Below the pieces are notes generated by a model. The model did no database searches. It was not told the origin of the DNA and saw nothing but the letters and a program-made list of their open reading frames with translations. Of a stretch of 64,000 nucleotides of DNA, positions 34,084 to 42,471 are shown piece by piece (position 1 is the first letter of the stretch; every line of letters starts with the position of its first letter). Origin of the DNA: Candidatus Microbacterium colombiense (GTDB lineage Bacteria; Actinomycetota; Actinomycetes; Actinomycetales; Microbacteriaceae); the NCBI GenBank assembly GCA_029203165.1, contig CP119308.1:1550001-1614000 (forward strand). Reading direction: 5' to 3'. A program made the translations under genes and the position numbers.

Positions 34084-34101
34084 GCGTCTCCACGCCCGGG
34101 T

Positions 34102-34150
34102 GAGTCGCTGAGACGAGCCGGCGAGCCACTGAGACGAGCCACTGAGACGA
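34102..34150. repeat. short degenerate tandem repeat
   Basis: Three copies of GAGYCRCTGAGACGA at 34102-34116, 34123-34137 and 34136-34150; the last two overlap with a 13-nt period. It sits in the 225-nt gap after glpX. Nothing else is evident there except GAGGAGG before the next gene. Confidence 0.65.
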
Positions 34151-34308
34151 GTGTTGCGGCCCGGGTAGGTTGCGGGCATCGTTACCGACCCGGTACCGCG
34201 CGCCGTGATGGCGATCCCCTGATTGCCGTGGGGGCGTGTCACAATTGTCACTGGATTTCTCGCCGTCGACGGAGCCGCCAGGCACCGCGGACAGAGGAGG
34301 GCGAACAG

Positions 34309-34590
34309 ATGACAACGCAGCACAGTGGCTCCGCAGCCGCCGCAACGAAGATCGTCACCACCAACACCGGACGCATTCTTCGAGTCAGCGTCGACGCTGA
34401 GATCGGCGCCCCGACGACTCCACCGCCTCCCGCCGTCGTCGTCACCGACCCGGCCCGTCGCGCGGATGTTCTCTTCCGCAAGCGCCGTGACGAGGGTCAC
34501 GAACTCAGCTCCTGGTGGATGATCGGGGCTTTCCTCGCGACGAGTGGACTCGTCATCGTGTTGCTGAGCGGCGTACCCGGCGCAGCCTGA
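34309..34590 (+). CDS. small single-span membrane protein
   Basis: 93 residues, unknown function. ATG 34309 follows GAGGAGG (34294-34300). A polar N-terminus with a Pro-rich stretch (TTPPPPAVVV) is followed by a basic patch (RKRRDEGHELSSW) and one C-terminal membrane helix (MIGAFLATSGLVIVLLSG), like a tail-anchored protein. It ends 50 nt before the convergent rmuC gene. Confidence 0.7.
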   Translation: MTTQHSGSAAAATKIVTTNTGRILRVSVDAEIGAPTTPPPPAVVVTDPARRADVLFRKRRDEGHELSSWWMIGAFLATSGLVIVLLSGVPGAA

Positions 34591-34640
34591 TCACGTCTGC
34601 CCGTCGCAGTCGCCGTCGCGTGCGCGGCGTCTTTCCGGTG

Positions 34641-35933
34641 TCAGTTCTCCGATGCCAACCGTGCTCGTACATCTCCGACATCCGCGCGCAGATGCTCCTC
34701 CGCTGAATCAGCGTTCACGTCGGCGCCTGGGTCTACTTCGCGGGCTACGTCCGTGACGCTGTCGACGAGCTCGGGAGCGGTAAAACGTCGTGACGGGTGC
34801 GTGATCACCTGCGGTGTCGAGTCGAGCGTGGAGGCGTCGATGCCCGGGAACTGGCGTGCCGTCACGAGCACGCGATTCTCGAGGCTGCCGGCGAACTTGT
34901 TGTAGCTGTCGACGGTGCGCTCGATCGCGCGTCGAAGGTCGTCGGCATGACCGGCCAGAGTGCCCAACCTGTCGTACAGCTGCGTGCCGAGGTTCAGGAG
35001 CGTCCGCGCCTCGGTGGACACCTCGTGCTGCGTCCACGTGTATGCCACGGTCTTCAAGACCGCCCAGAGGTTGACCGGTGAGGCCAGAGCGACGCGTCTG
35101 CTGAACGCATAGTCGAGGAGCGTCGGGTCTTCATCGATCGCGGCGGCCAGCAGCGATTCGCTCGGCAGGAAGCAGATCACGAACTCGGGGCTGGCGTCGA
35201 GTCCCGACCAGTACGCCTTCTTCGAGAGCGCGTCGATGTGCGCTCGGACGGCCTTGACGTGCTTCTGCATATGCATTCGGCGTTGAGCCTCATGCGCATC
35301 GCCTCCCGGCAGGGCAGAAGCCTCGAGGTAGGCGTCGAGAGGCACTTTCGCGTCGACCGGGATCGACGTTCCTCCCGCGAGCCGGATGACCATGTCGGGG
35401 CGTCCTTGGCCGCGGTCGGAGGTCACCGTGGTCTGGAGATCGAAATCGACATGGCGTGTCAGACCGGCGGCCTCGACCACGCGACGCAGCTGCGTCTCGC
35501 CCCACACTCCACGCGTGGCCGTCGACCGCAGAGCCCCGGCGAGCGATTCCGTCGTCGCCCGCAACGCCTCGTCGGACTCCTGCGCTCGGCGCAACTGCTC
35601 GGCGAGGGAACCGAACTGCGCTTGACGCTCCTGCTCGATCGTGGCGACCTTGCTCTGCATCTGCTGCAGACTCTCCCGCACCGGGGCGAGAGCGGTGAGC
35701 ACGGCGTTCTGCTGCTGCACGCGCTCAGCCTGGGCTCGCTGCTCGACGCGCGAATGCTCCACCACGTCGCGGTACAGATCGTATTGACGGTCGCGGTCGT
35801 CGCGAGCCGCCGACAGCTCCGCTTCTGCGCGGGCGAGCGCCGCCGCGCTGCGTCCGGACTGCAGCGCCCAGCCCAGGGCCGCGCCGCACGCGAGTGCCGC
35901 GATGAGGAGGAGAACGATCAGTGGAGCATCCAT
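34641..35933 (-). CDS. rmuC: DNA recombination protein RmuC
   Basis: 430 residues from ATG 35933. One N-terminal membrane helix (LIVLLLIAALACGAALGWAL), a coiled coil over about residues 30-130 (many Gln, Glu and Arg, with VATIEQERQAQFGSLAEQL), then the RmuC nuclease-like domain with WGETQLRRVVEAAGL, GRPDMVIRLAGGTSIPVDAKVPLDAY in parts, and FVICFLPSESLL. RmuC limits inversions at short inverted repeats and has been linked to anti-phage cleavage. An alternative ATG at 35951 would add six residues. Confidence 0.93.
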   Translation of the reverse strand: MDAPLIVLLLIAALACGAALGWALQSGRSAAALARAEAELSAARDDRDRQYDLYRDVVEHSRVEQRAQAERVQQQNAVLTALAPVRESLQQMQSKVATIEQERQAQFGSLAEQLRRAQESDEALRATTESLAGALRSTATRGVWGETQLRRVVEAAGLTRHVDFDLQTTVTSDRGQGRPDMVIRLAGGTSIPVDAKVPLDAYLEASALPGGDAHEAQRRMHMQKHVKAVRAHIDALSKKAYWSGLDASPEFVICFLPSESLLAAAIDEDPTLLDYAFSRRVALASPVNLWAVLKTVAYTWTQHEVSTEARTLLNLGTQLYDRLGTLAGHADDLRRAIERTVDSYNKFAGSLENRVLVTARQFPGIDASTLDSTPQVITHPSRRFTAPELVDSVTDVAREVDPGADVNADSAEEHLRADVGDVRARLASEN

Positions 35934-35987
35934 GTGTTCATGGTGCCGCACGGGTACGACATTCCTGCGCGGCGCTCCCGGCGGGGG

Positions 35988-36581
35988 TCAGGCGACGGCG
36001 CGTTCGCGAATCTTCGCGGGTTCGCCCGTCACACGCAGACCGAGCAGACCTGCGAGGTCGTGCACGTCGTCCGCGCCGGCGCGGTGGGCGGAATCGATCA
36101 CGATCTGCGCGCATGCTCGCGCATCGGCGAGCGCGTCGTGGTGCGCGAACTCGGCGAAGCCGGCCGCTGCTGCCGCGCTGGGCAGCCGGTACGAGTCGAG
36201 GTCATAGGTCTTGCGGGCGACCTGCAGGCTGCAGAGAGAGCGGTAGGGAGGGCAGATCTCGCCCGTTGCCTCCGATGCCCGGCGCAGCACGTTGAGGTCG
36301 AAGCCGGCATTGTGCGCGACCAGCACATCGGCGCCCGCGAACGCGCACAAGCGGTCGAACTGTTCGGTCCAGGTCGCCGCGGATCGCACATCCTCGGGGC
36401 GGATCCCGTGGATCTTCACATTCCATTCCTGGAACTCGTCGTGGCCCGCAGGAGGCTGGATCAGCCATCCGGTCGCGGCGACGACATCACCGTCACGAAC
36501 GCGCACCAGACCGACGGAGCACGCGGAGGCGGGGCTGGAGTTCGCTGTCTCGAAGTCGATCGCGGTGAAATCCAGTGGCAC
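35988..36581 (-). CDS. 3'-5' exonuclease, DnaQ/DEDDh family
   Basis: About 197 residues. Exo motifs are clear: DFETANSS (ExoI), VLVAHNAGFDLNVLRR (ExoII), FAHHDALADARACAQ (ExoIII, His-type). It is like the stand-alone epsilon-type exonucleases that proofread or trim DNA or RNA. The frame stays open far upstream, so the start is uncertain; GTG 36581 gives an N-terminus just before the first motif, and GTG 36590 is an alternative. It is divergent from the methyltransferase gene. Confidence 0.88.
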   Translation of the reverse strand: MPLDFTAIDFETANSSPASACSVGLVRVRDGDVVAATGWLIQPPAGHDEFQEWNVKIHGIRPEDVRSAATWTEQFDRLCAFAGADVLVAHNAGFDLNVLRRASEATGEICPPYRSLCSLQVARKTYDLDSYRLPSAAAAAGFAEFAHHDALADARACAQIVIDSAHRAGADDVHDLAGLLGLRVTGEPAKIRERAVA

Positions 36582-36629
36582 GTCATCCACTCTCTCCCGG
36601 TGGTCGGACAGCGCCCGGAGGACTCGCCG

Positions 36630-36635
36630 TAGGCT
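36630..36635 (+). promoter_or_regulatory. -10 box of the methyltransferase gene (leaderless)
   Basis: TAGGCT ends 6 nt before ATG 36642. Confidence 0.53.
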
Positions 36636-36641
36636 GGCGAC

Positions 36642-37382
36642 ATGGCTGACGAGCGCGCGACCTCCTTCGGTGCACAAGCAGGCGAGTACGAGACCGGAAG
36701 GCCCGAATATCCGTTCGCGGCGGTCGCGTGGATGCTCGAGAAGCTCCCTGAGGGCTCGCGGCGGATCGCCGATGTCGGAGCGGGCACGGGCAAGCTGACC
36801 CGTGCGCTGATCGCGGCACCGCAGGCCGAGGTCGTGGCGATCGATCCCGATCCTGCGATGCTCTCCGCGTTGCGCGATGCGATACCCGGAGTGCCGACGT
36901 TCGTCGGATCCGCGGAACGATTGCCGCTTCCGGACGCGAGCGTCGATGCTATCGTCCTCGGACAGGCCTGGCACTGGGTCGAGCCGGCTGCCGCCTCCGC
37001 CGAGATCGGCCGAGTGGTGCGCTCCGGGGGCGCGCTCGGTCTGGTCTGGAACATCCGCGACGAACGGCACGAGTGGGTGCGTCGGCTGACCGAGATCATG
37101 CACGGAAGTGCGGCTGAGCAGATGCTGGCGGCAGGTGATCCCGTCGTCGCGCAGCCGTTCACGCCGCTCGAGCAGGAGTCGTGGGAATGGACGCGCCCGA
37201 TGTCACGCGCACAGCTGCACAGCATGGCGACCTCGCGGAGCTACGTGATCACCGCGCCCGAAGAGGAGAAGGCGCGCATCCGCAGCCAGATGGACGGCCT
37301 CTTCGACGAGCTGGGGATCGACGGATCCGGCACGATCGACCTCCCGTACGTGACCAGGGCCTTCCGCGCTGCGCGCTTCTGA
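36642..37382 (+). CDS. class I SAM-dependent methyltransferase
   Basis: 246 residues, Methyltransf_11 type. SAM-binding motif I is IADVGAGTGKLTRAL, followed by AEVVAIDPDPAMLSAL, the VGSAERLPLPDASVDAIVLGQAWHW block, and the SGGALGLVWNIRD strand. The pattern resembles UbiE/trans-aconitate-type enzymes; the substrate is unknown. ychF follows 44 nt after the stop with its own promoter. Confidence 0.88.
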   Translation: MADERATSFGAQAGEYETGRPEYPFAAVAWMLEKLPEGSRRIADVGAGTGKLTRALIAAPQAEVVAIDPDPAMLSALRDAIPGVPTFVGSAERLPLPDASVDAIVLGQAWHWVEPAAASAEIGRVVRSGGALGLVWNIRDERHEWVRRLTEIMHGSAAEQMLAAGDPVVAQPFTPLEQESWEWTRPMSRAQLHSMATSRSYVITAPEEEKARIRSQMDGLFDELGIDGSGTIDLPYVTRAFRAARF

Positions 37383-37412
37383 TCCTCTGTGGGCGCGCGC
37401 CCACTCGACCGG

Positions 37413-37418
37413 TAGACT
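37413..37418 (+). promoter_or_regulatory. -10 box of ychF
   Basis: TAGACT, 8 nt before GTG 37427, so the transcript would be leaderless or nearly so. Confidence 0.5.
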
Positions 37419-37426
37419 CGTACCCC

Positions 37427-38502
37427 GTGGCTCTTACTATCGGAATCGTCGGCCTGCCCAATGTCGGCAAGTCCACCCTCTTCAACGCACTCACCAAGAA
37501 CGACGTGCTCGCGGCGAACTACCCGTTCGCGACGATCGAGCCGAACGTCGGTGTGGTGAACCTGCCCGACCCGCGTCTCGACAAGCTCGCCGAGATCTTC
37601 GGCAGCGAGCGCATCCTGCCCGCCGCGGTGTCGTTCGTCGACATCGCCGGCATCGTGCGCGGCGCGAGCGAGGGTGAGGGACTCGGCAACAAGTTCCTCG
37701 CGAACATCCGCGAGGCCGACGCGATCGCTCAGGTCGTGCGCGGGTTCGCCGACGACGACGTCGTGCACGTCGACGGCGCGGTCGAACCCGGCATCCGACA
37801 TGGAGACGATCAACGCCGAGCTCATGCTCGCCGACCTCGAGACGCTCGACAAGGCGATCTCGCGGTACGAGAAGGAAGTGCGCGGCAAGAAGATCGAGCC
37901 GGTCGTGCTCGAGACCGCCAACGCCGCGAAGGATGCTCTCGAGCGTGGAGTGCTGCTCTCGACGCCGGTATCGACCTCGCGCCGATCCGCGAGCTCGGAC
38001 TGCTCACCGCCAAGCCCGTCATCTTCGTCTTCAACGTCGACGAGGCGTGCTCACCGACGACGGCCGCAAGGCAGAGCTCGCTGCCCTCGTCGCTCCCGCG
38101 CAAGGCGATCTTCCTCGACGCCAAGATCGAGTCCGAGCTCATCGACCTCGACCCCGAGGATGCGGCGGAGCTGCTGGCCTCGACCGGACAGGACGAGATC
38201 AGGCCTCGACCAGCTCGCACGCATCGGCTTCGACACGCTCGGGTCTGCAGACCTACCTCACCGCCGGACCCAAGGAGGCGCGCGCCTGGACGATCCCCAA
38301 GGGCTCGAAGGCTCCGCAGGCCGCCGGCGTCATCCACACCGACTTCGAGAAGGGCTTCATCAAGGCGGAGATCGTCTCGTTCGACGACCTGGTCGAGACC
38401 GGCTCCGTCGTCGAGGCCCGTGCGAAGGGCAAGGCGCGCCTCGAGGGCAAGGACTACGTCATGCAGGACGGCGACGTCGTGGAGTTCCGCTTCAACAACT
38501 GA
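37427..38502 (+). pseudogene. ychF: redox-regulated ATPase YchF, six frameshifts in this sequence
   Basis: YchF/Ola1 is a universal Obg-family nucleotide hydrolase tied to ribosomes and stress. The N-terminus is perfect: GIVGLPNVGKSTLFNALT (P-loop), FVDIAGIVRGASEGEGLGNK (G3). The rest needs frame changes near 37783, 37961, 38046, 38102, 38197 and 38241, four extra and two missing bases. The blocks between are complete: NPASDMETINAELMLADLE, AGIDLAPIRELGLLTAKP, FNVDEA/VLTDDGRKAEL, IFLDAKIESELIDLDPED, GLDQLARIGFDTLG, then an intact TGS domain (LQTYLTAGPKEARAWTI to DVVEFRFNN). Six indels in 460 nt with no other damage argue for consensus error in an essential-type gene. Confidence 0.85.
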
Positions 38503-38524
38503 GGCGGATTCCCACCGGGCCGCT

Positions 38525-38610
38525 GGGCACACCTGCACGGCCGGGGGACGGATGCACGACCGGATCTGCGCAACGGTCGTGCAAGTGTTCCCCGATCGTG
38601 CAACTGTGCC
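38525..38610. repeat. palindromic repeat family, copy 3
   Basis: GGCACA-CC-TGCACG (38526-38539) pairs with CGTGCA-AC-TGTGCC (38597-38610), enclosing TGCACGACCG (38553-38562), which pairs with CGGTCGTGCA (38574-38583). It shares 18 identical nt with copy 1 (38541-38558) and CACACCTGCACG with copy 2. It follows ychF and may act as its terminator. Confidence 0.7.
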
Positions 38611-38689
38611 GGTGTCCGGCGGCAACCGCGGGCGTCAAGTGCACCGGCTGACGCGTGACCGCAGCGAAGAGTCCGAAAGCAGGCATGAC

Positions 38690-38980
38690 ATGAAGCCGAG
38701 CACATCCCTGCGACAGGAGGTGACGCTGCTCGCCCTCGCGATCGTGATCCTCATCGTCTTCATTCCGACGGCGATCCTCACGCTCCAGACGCCGAACGCG
38801 TGGGTGACCGGATTCATCGACATTGCTTCGTGGCAGGCCGAGTTGCCGACCTGGGTCACACTTGCGATCAACCTGCTCCTCGTGCTGGTGGCGGCGGTGC
38901 TGGCCTTCGTCTCTGCGGCGCTTCTCGTGCGCCGCTTCCGCACACCGCGCACGCCCGCTACGGACGAAGCCGCATCGTGA
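38690..38980 (+). CDS. small two-span membrane protein
   Basis: 96 residues, unknown function. Membrane helices are VTLLALAIVILIVFIPTAIL and VTLAINLLLVLVAAVLAFVSAALLV in parts, joined by an outside loop with WQAELPTW, and the tail is basic then acidic. The frame is open far upstream through the ychF region, so the start rests on ATG 38690. Its stop overlaps the next GTG (GTGA), which suggests coupling. Confidence 0.65.
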   Translation: MKPSTSLRQEVTLLALAIVILIVFIPTAILTLQTPNAWVTGFIDIASWQAELPTWVTLAINLLLVLVAAVLAFVSAALLVRRFRTPRTPATDEAAS

Positions 38981-39798
38981 CGTCGAGGAGGCAGCGCACC
39001 TCATTGCGCCGCGCCGCGGACGAGCAGCATGTGGTTCGAGTCGAGCGGTCGCCGAAGTTCGCCGACCGTGTCGACGGAGTCGTGCTGAGCATCGGGACGG
39101 CATGGGTGCTCATGGCGCAGGAGACGGATGGCGGATACCTCGACGGATTCATCGCGATTCGACTCAAGGACGTGACGCGTGTGTCGAGGGATACCAGCTT
39201 CGCGACGACGTTCGCACGAAGCCAGCCGGACTGGCCGCCGTCCGCGCCGAACGCGGTGTCGTTGGATTCGACGGAAGGTGTCCTGCGGGGGATGGGACAG
39301 GGCGGGCGTCTCATCGGAATCCAGAAGGAGCGGGAGAGGCATGCGATGTGGGCGGGAACGCTGCGCAGGATCGATCGACGGCACGTCTACCTTCACGAGG
39401 TCGGTGACGACGCGACCCGGTACCCCGTACCGCTGGGATACAGGCTGAAGGCGATCACGGCCGTCGAGTTCGGCTCACGATACTTCGCCGCGTTGTCTGC
39501 GGTGGCTGGACCAGGGCCTCTGGTGCCCGAGCGAACAGAGACATCCCGGGCACTCGGCGGCAGTGGCGTGAGAGGCACCGTCCTCCGATCCGTCGGAGTG
39601 ATCCGATCCTGGACATCTCCTCCTGGCTTGTGCCCGGCGCCGCATTCGTCATGCTCTTCGCAGGTCTCGGGCTCTCCAAGCGTCGACCCGTGCCGGTCGA
39701 CGAATCTGCGCGTGGTCCTGATCGCCGGTGCCGTGAACATCATCTGCATCGTTTCGATCGGCTTCAGTCTCTGGCTATGGCGCGCGCCCGATCGGTGA
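38977..39798 (+). CDS. uncharacterised protein, probably with two compensating frameshifts
   Basis: 273 residues as written, from GTG 38977. Residues 1-185 look like a normal soluble domain (RVDGVVLSIGTAWVLMAQE, LDGFIAIRLKDVTRVSRD, GTLRRIDRRHVYLHEVGDD). Between about 39540 and 39708 another frame has far better codon bias and encodes SDPILDISSWLVPGAAFVML with AGLGLSKRRPVPVDES, a membrane helix; then the original frame gives VVLIAGAVNIICIVSIGFSLWLW, a second helix. The natural product is therefore likely a soluble domain plus two helices, and the sequence has two indels. It overlaps the next, convergent gene by 35 nt. Confidence 0.55.
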   Translation: MTSRRQRTSLRRAADEQHVVRVERSPKFADRVDGVVLSIGTAWVLMAQETDGGYLDGFIAIRLKDVTRVSRDTSFATTFARSQPDWPPSAPNAVSLDSTEGVLRGMGQGGRLIGIQKERERHAMWAGTLRRIDRRHVYLHEVGDDATRYPVPLGYRLKAITAVEFGSRYFAALSAVAGPGPLVPERTETSRALGGSGVRGTVLRSVGVIRSWTSPPGLCPAPHSSCSSQVSGSPSVDPCRSTNLRVVLIAGAVNIICIVSIGFSLWLWRAPDR

Positions 39799-40636
39799 GC
39801 GCGTCGAGTGCGACCTTCGCCTCGGACTCCGCGCCTTCGGTGCCGGCGAGGTGAGCAGCCGACGCTGCGGTGCGAGATGAGGCGGCATCCGCCTCCACCC
39901 GTGCGCGCTCGGCATCCTTCCGCGCCTGCGCGAGGTCCTTCTCGAGCGCGGCGACGCGGGCATCCTGCTGGGTGACCTGAGCGGACGCGTCCTGCTGCGC
40001 CTTCTCCGCCTTCGCGTGCTCGCGCTCGGCGCGCTCGCGGGCCTGCTCCGCATCGTGAAGGGATCGTTCCGCGGCCCGCCGCTCTCGACGTGCGCTGACT
40101 TCGTCGGCAGGAACCGGGGGAGGGGATGGGGCTTCCGGCGTGCCGCCACCGACCGCCGCGCCCAGGTCCACGGCCTCAGACGGATCGAGTTCACGGATCA
40201 GACGACCGGACGCGACGGCGGATCCGGCATCCGGATCGAAGAAGGCGGCGGAGATCGTCCGCTCGACCGCATCCAGGGTGGTCGCGGTGATGCGCTCGCC
40301 CCGCGAGGTCGCCAGCTCGGCAGCGTTCTGGGCGAGGCGTCGGGTGAGTGCGCGACGCTCACGGCCGAGCTTCGCGAGCGTCGGGGCGTCGAGCTCGTCC
40401 TGCGCTTCACGGAGGTCTGCGGCCAGGTGCAGCGCCTCGGCGAGCTGTGGACCGCGCTCCCGGGCGAACAGGTTGACGACCCATGCCGCGACCGACGGCT
40501 TGCGCAGCGCCTTGATCTGCGTGGCGAGGTCACGGTCATCGGCGGCCTTCGCCTCAGCGTCCCTTGAGGAGATGAAGTCACCGGGCAGCTCGGCGTACAG
40601 CGTCGCGGCGATCAGGGACAGAGCGGTGTCGGTCAT
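39764..40636 (-). CDS. uncharacterised coiled-coil protein
   Basis: 290 residues, unknown function. The N-terminal third is globular (YAELPGDFISSRDAEAKAA, ALRKPSVAAWVVNLFARE, a block recurrent in actinobacterial relatives). A Pro-rich link (EAPSPPPVPADE) leads to a long charged coiled coil over about residues 175-275 with many Ala, Glu, Arg and Gln. The 3' end overlaps the convergent neighbour by 35 nt. Confidence 0.75.
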   Translation of the reverse strand: MTDTALSLIAATLYAELPGDFISSRDAEAKAADDRDLATQIKALRKPSVAAWVVNLFARERGPQLAEALHLAADLREAQDELDAPTLAKLGRERRALTRRLAQNAAELATSRGERITATTLDAVERTISAAFFDPDAGSAVASGRLIRELDPSEAVDLGAAVGGGTPEAPSPPPVPADEVSARRERRAAERSLHDAEQARERAEREHAKAEKAQQDASAQVTQQDARVAALEKDLAQARKDAERARVEADAASSRTAASAAHLAGTEGAESEAKVALDALTDRARAIARD

Positions 40637-40659
40637 CGCGTTCCCCTCTCCGCCGGTTT

Positions 40660-40677
40660 CTCGGCATCGTTGCCGAG
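40660..40677 (-). terminator. weak hairpin between the CDF and coiled-coil genes
   Basis: CTCGGCA / TGCCGAG with a TCGT loop in the 79-nt gap. It may only attenuate. Confidence 0.35.
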
Positions 40678-40715
40678 GTCACGAGTCTAGGGCGGTGGCG
40701 CACGAGACGGTGTGC

Positions 40716-41693
40716 CTACCTGCCAGGGTCAGCCTCGTCGGGGAGTTCGGCGGCGGGAACGATCACGACGTCCTGCACCTTCCAGTCCAGATCTGCGATC
40801 CCTTCGGCCACTGAGGTGACGTCGCGCACGGCGATGCGCCCGCGACGCGGGACGACGAACGCCTCGACGTGGAACACCTGTCCCTGGTCGCGAAGTCGCA
40901 CCGCGGCATCCTTCACCCAGCGCTGCGAGAGCAGATACGAGACGATCTGCCGGGCCAGGGGATCCGGATCCTTGCTGTCGTATGTCCGGGCCCGCTGATC
41001 CATGAGGTCGATGATCGCGGTCCTGGTGTTCTTCGCTCCGTCCCAGATGATGCCGAGCGAGATGAACACGGCCGCAGCGCCGTCGAGCCACCACAGACCG
41101 GCTCCCACACCGAGCACGCCGACGATCGAGGCGACGGTCGTCTGCCAGTCCGCCTTGGCCATGTCGGCGTCGGCGTAGAGGAGCTTGTTGTGCAGCACCG
41201 GGGCGAGCTTCGCCTTCGCCGGCCCGTAGAAGAAGATCGGTCCGATGACGACGACCGCCATCACGGCGACCATCAGCCATCCGAGCCAGATCGTGTGGCC
41301 CCAGATCAGCACGGTGCCGATGGTCGGATGCTCCCCGGCGATGAGTCCCAGAGCGGATTCGACCGCCAGGTTCGCTCCGACCGCCAGGAGGGCGACGCCG
41401 GCGACGAGGTGTCCGATGCCCATCGCCCGATGCAGACCGTACGGATGGGTACGCGACGGGCGGCGGCGGACGAAGAGCAGGGCGATGAGGAAGGCGAACT
41501 GGGGGATGAGGGACAGCATGTCCTCGATCCACGCCGTGCGCATCGCCTGCGAGTTGCCCACGACGAGCGCGATCACGGCGATCGTGATGCTCGTGTAGCC
41601 GATCGTGAACCATTCCCAGCGCACGGCCCGGCGCAGCGCCTGTGCCTGTTCGGGCGGCAGATCGGTACGGCCGAACTCATGGATGCCGCTCAA
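40716..41693 (-). CDS. cation diffusion facilitator family transporter
   Basis: 325 residues from TTG 41693, which overlaps the preceding stop (TTGA). It has six membrane helices with the CDF acidic motifs in helix 2 (WIEDMLSLIPQ) and helix 5 (LLYADADMAKADWQTTVAS), and a basic loop RRRPSRTHPYGLHRAMG. The C-terminal cytoplasmic part (about residues 240-325) is the ferredoxin-like dimer domain. CDF proteins export Zn, Fe, Mn, Co or Ni by proton exchange; the metal cannot be told. It is coupled to a one-lobe solute-binding lipoprotein, an unusual partner. Confidence 0.88.
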   Translation of the reverse strand: MSGIHEFGRTDLPPEQAQALRRAVRWEWFTIGYTSITIAVIALVVGNSQAMRTAWIEDMLSLIPQFAFLIALLFVRRRPSRTHPYGLHRAMGIGHLVAGVALLAVGANLAVESALGLIAGEHPTIGTVLIWGHTIWLGWLMVAVMAVVVIGPIFFYGPAKAKLAPVLHNKLLYADADMAKADWQTTVASIVGVLGVGAGLWWLDGAAAVFISLGIIWDGAKNTRTAIIDLMDQRARTYDSKDPDPLARQIVSYLLSQRWVKDAAVRLRDQGQVFHVEAFVVPRRGRIAVRDVTSVAEGIADLDWKVQDVVIVPAAELPDEADPGR

Positions 41694-42169
41694 GAGCCGA
41701 CCTCTTCGTCGAGGTACTGCTCGAGCGTCGAGAGGAAGGCGTTCTCTCCGAGCGGCACCAGCATCACGAGTTCGCGTTCGCCGGCGCCCTCGATGCCGAC
41801 GTACCCACGAGTGATCCCGGCCTTGTCGACCCAGGGCGTGTCGGTCGTGAACCCGCCCGCCACGAGGTCGAGGTCGCCCTCTCCGAGCATCCTCACCAGT
41901 GTCTCCTCCGTGGCGACGGTCCATTCGGGCTCGGCGTCGATGCTCTTCGCGAAGCCCTCGACGAGATCGATGACGGATCCCGACGGCGTCGCGCCGTCGA
42001 CATGCACGAGCTCGCCCTCGGGCGCCACTCCCACCCGTAACTCGGCACCGCTCACCGCGTCGAGGGTCCCGTCAGGATCGGAGGGGATGGAGATGCCACA
42101 TCCGCTCAAGAGGACCGCGGTCATGATCGCCGCCAGCGTACTTGTCGCCGCCCGCAGGCGCACGCTCAT
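41690..42169 (-). CDS. truncated (one-lobe) solute-binding lipoprotein
   Basis: 159 residues from ATG 42169 (GTG 42178 possible). Lipoprotein signal ends LLSGC with lipidated Cys24. The body resembles family-3 substrate-binding proteins (ELRVGVAPEGELVHVDG, GSVIDLVEGFAKSID, LGEGDLDLVAGGFTTDTPW) but ends after the first lobe (ELVMLVPLGENAFLSTLEQYL); the second lobe, normally about 90 residues inserted in the middle, is absent. It carries a TTA leucine codon (42038-42040). It overlaps the CDF transporter gene, so it may be an outside metal or ligand sensor for it. Confidence 0.75.
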   Translation of the reverse strand: MSVRLRAATSTLAAIMTAVLLSGCGISIPSDPDGTLDAVSGAELRVGVAPEGELVHVDGATPSGSVIDLVEGFAKSIDAEPEWTVATEETLVRMLGEGDLDLVAGGFTTDTPWVDKAGITRGYVGIEGAGERELVMLVPLGENAFLSTLEQYLDEEVGS

Positions 42170-42471
42170 CGTGCTCACGGCTCGAGTGTGCGCCGAGCGC
42201 TCGCGCGCAGGAAGGCGATTGACGCACTCGACCGCACGCGCTAGGCGGAGGCCGGTGAGGAAGATCCGGATGCGGCGCATGACGGCGGCGAGATACGCTG
42301 GTACTGGTGCGTCTGGCTTGCGGGGAACCGCGCGGGCGCCCGCCGAACCGCTGGAAAGGGCCAGATCGGGTCCATCGCGATTCGAGAGCGGCCGTTCCGT
42401 GCGGGTCACCTGAGGCTTCCGAGGCGCAGACAGAGCGTCCCGACAACGACACCGCGAGGAGACTGCTGAGA
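42170..42471. other. 302-nt divergent intergenic region
   Basis: Lies between the one-lobe lipoprotein and the alpha/beta-hydrolase-like gene. TACGCT at 42295-42300 could be a -10 box for the right-hand gene with a long leader; GAGGAG (42456-42461) is its ribosome site. No RNA gene or strong palindrome was seen. Confidence 0.4.

Noticed and set aside
34102..34150. CRISPR array
   Set aside because: Units are 15 nt, overlap, have no spacers of even length, and no cas gene is present.
37780..38250. Programmed ribosomal frameshifting in ychF
   Set aside because: Six shifts in both directions without slippery heptamers or pause structures; YchF is not known to need it.
37181..38980. One 599-codon frame joining methyltransferase end, YchF start and a small membrane protein
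   Set aside because: It arises from frameshifts in ychF; the product would be a chimera with a nonsense middle. Real genes are separate.
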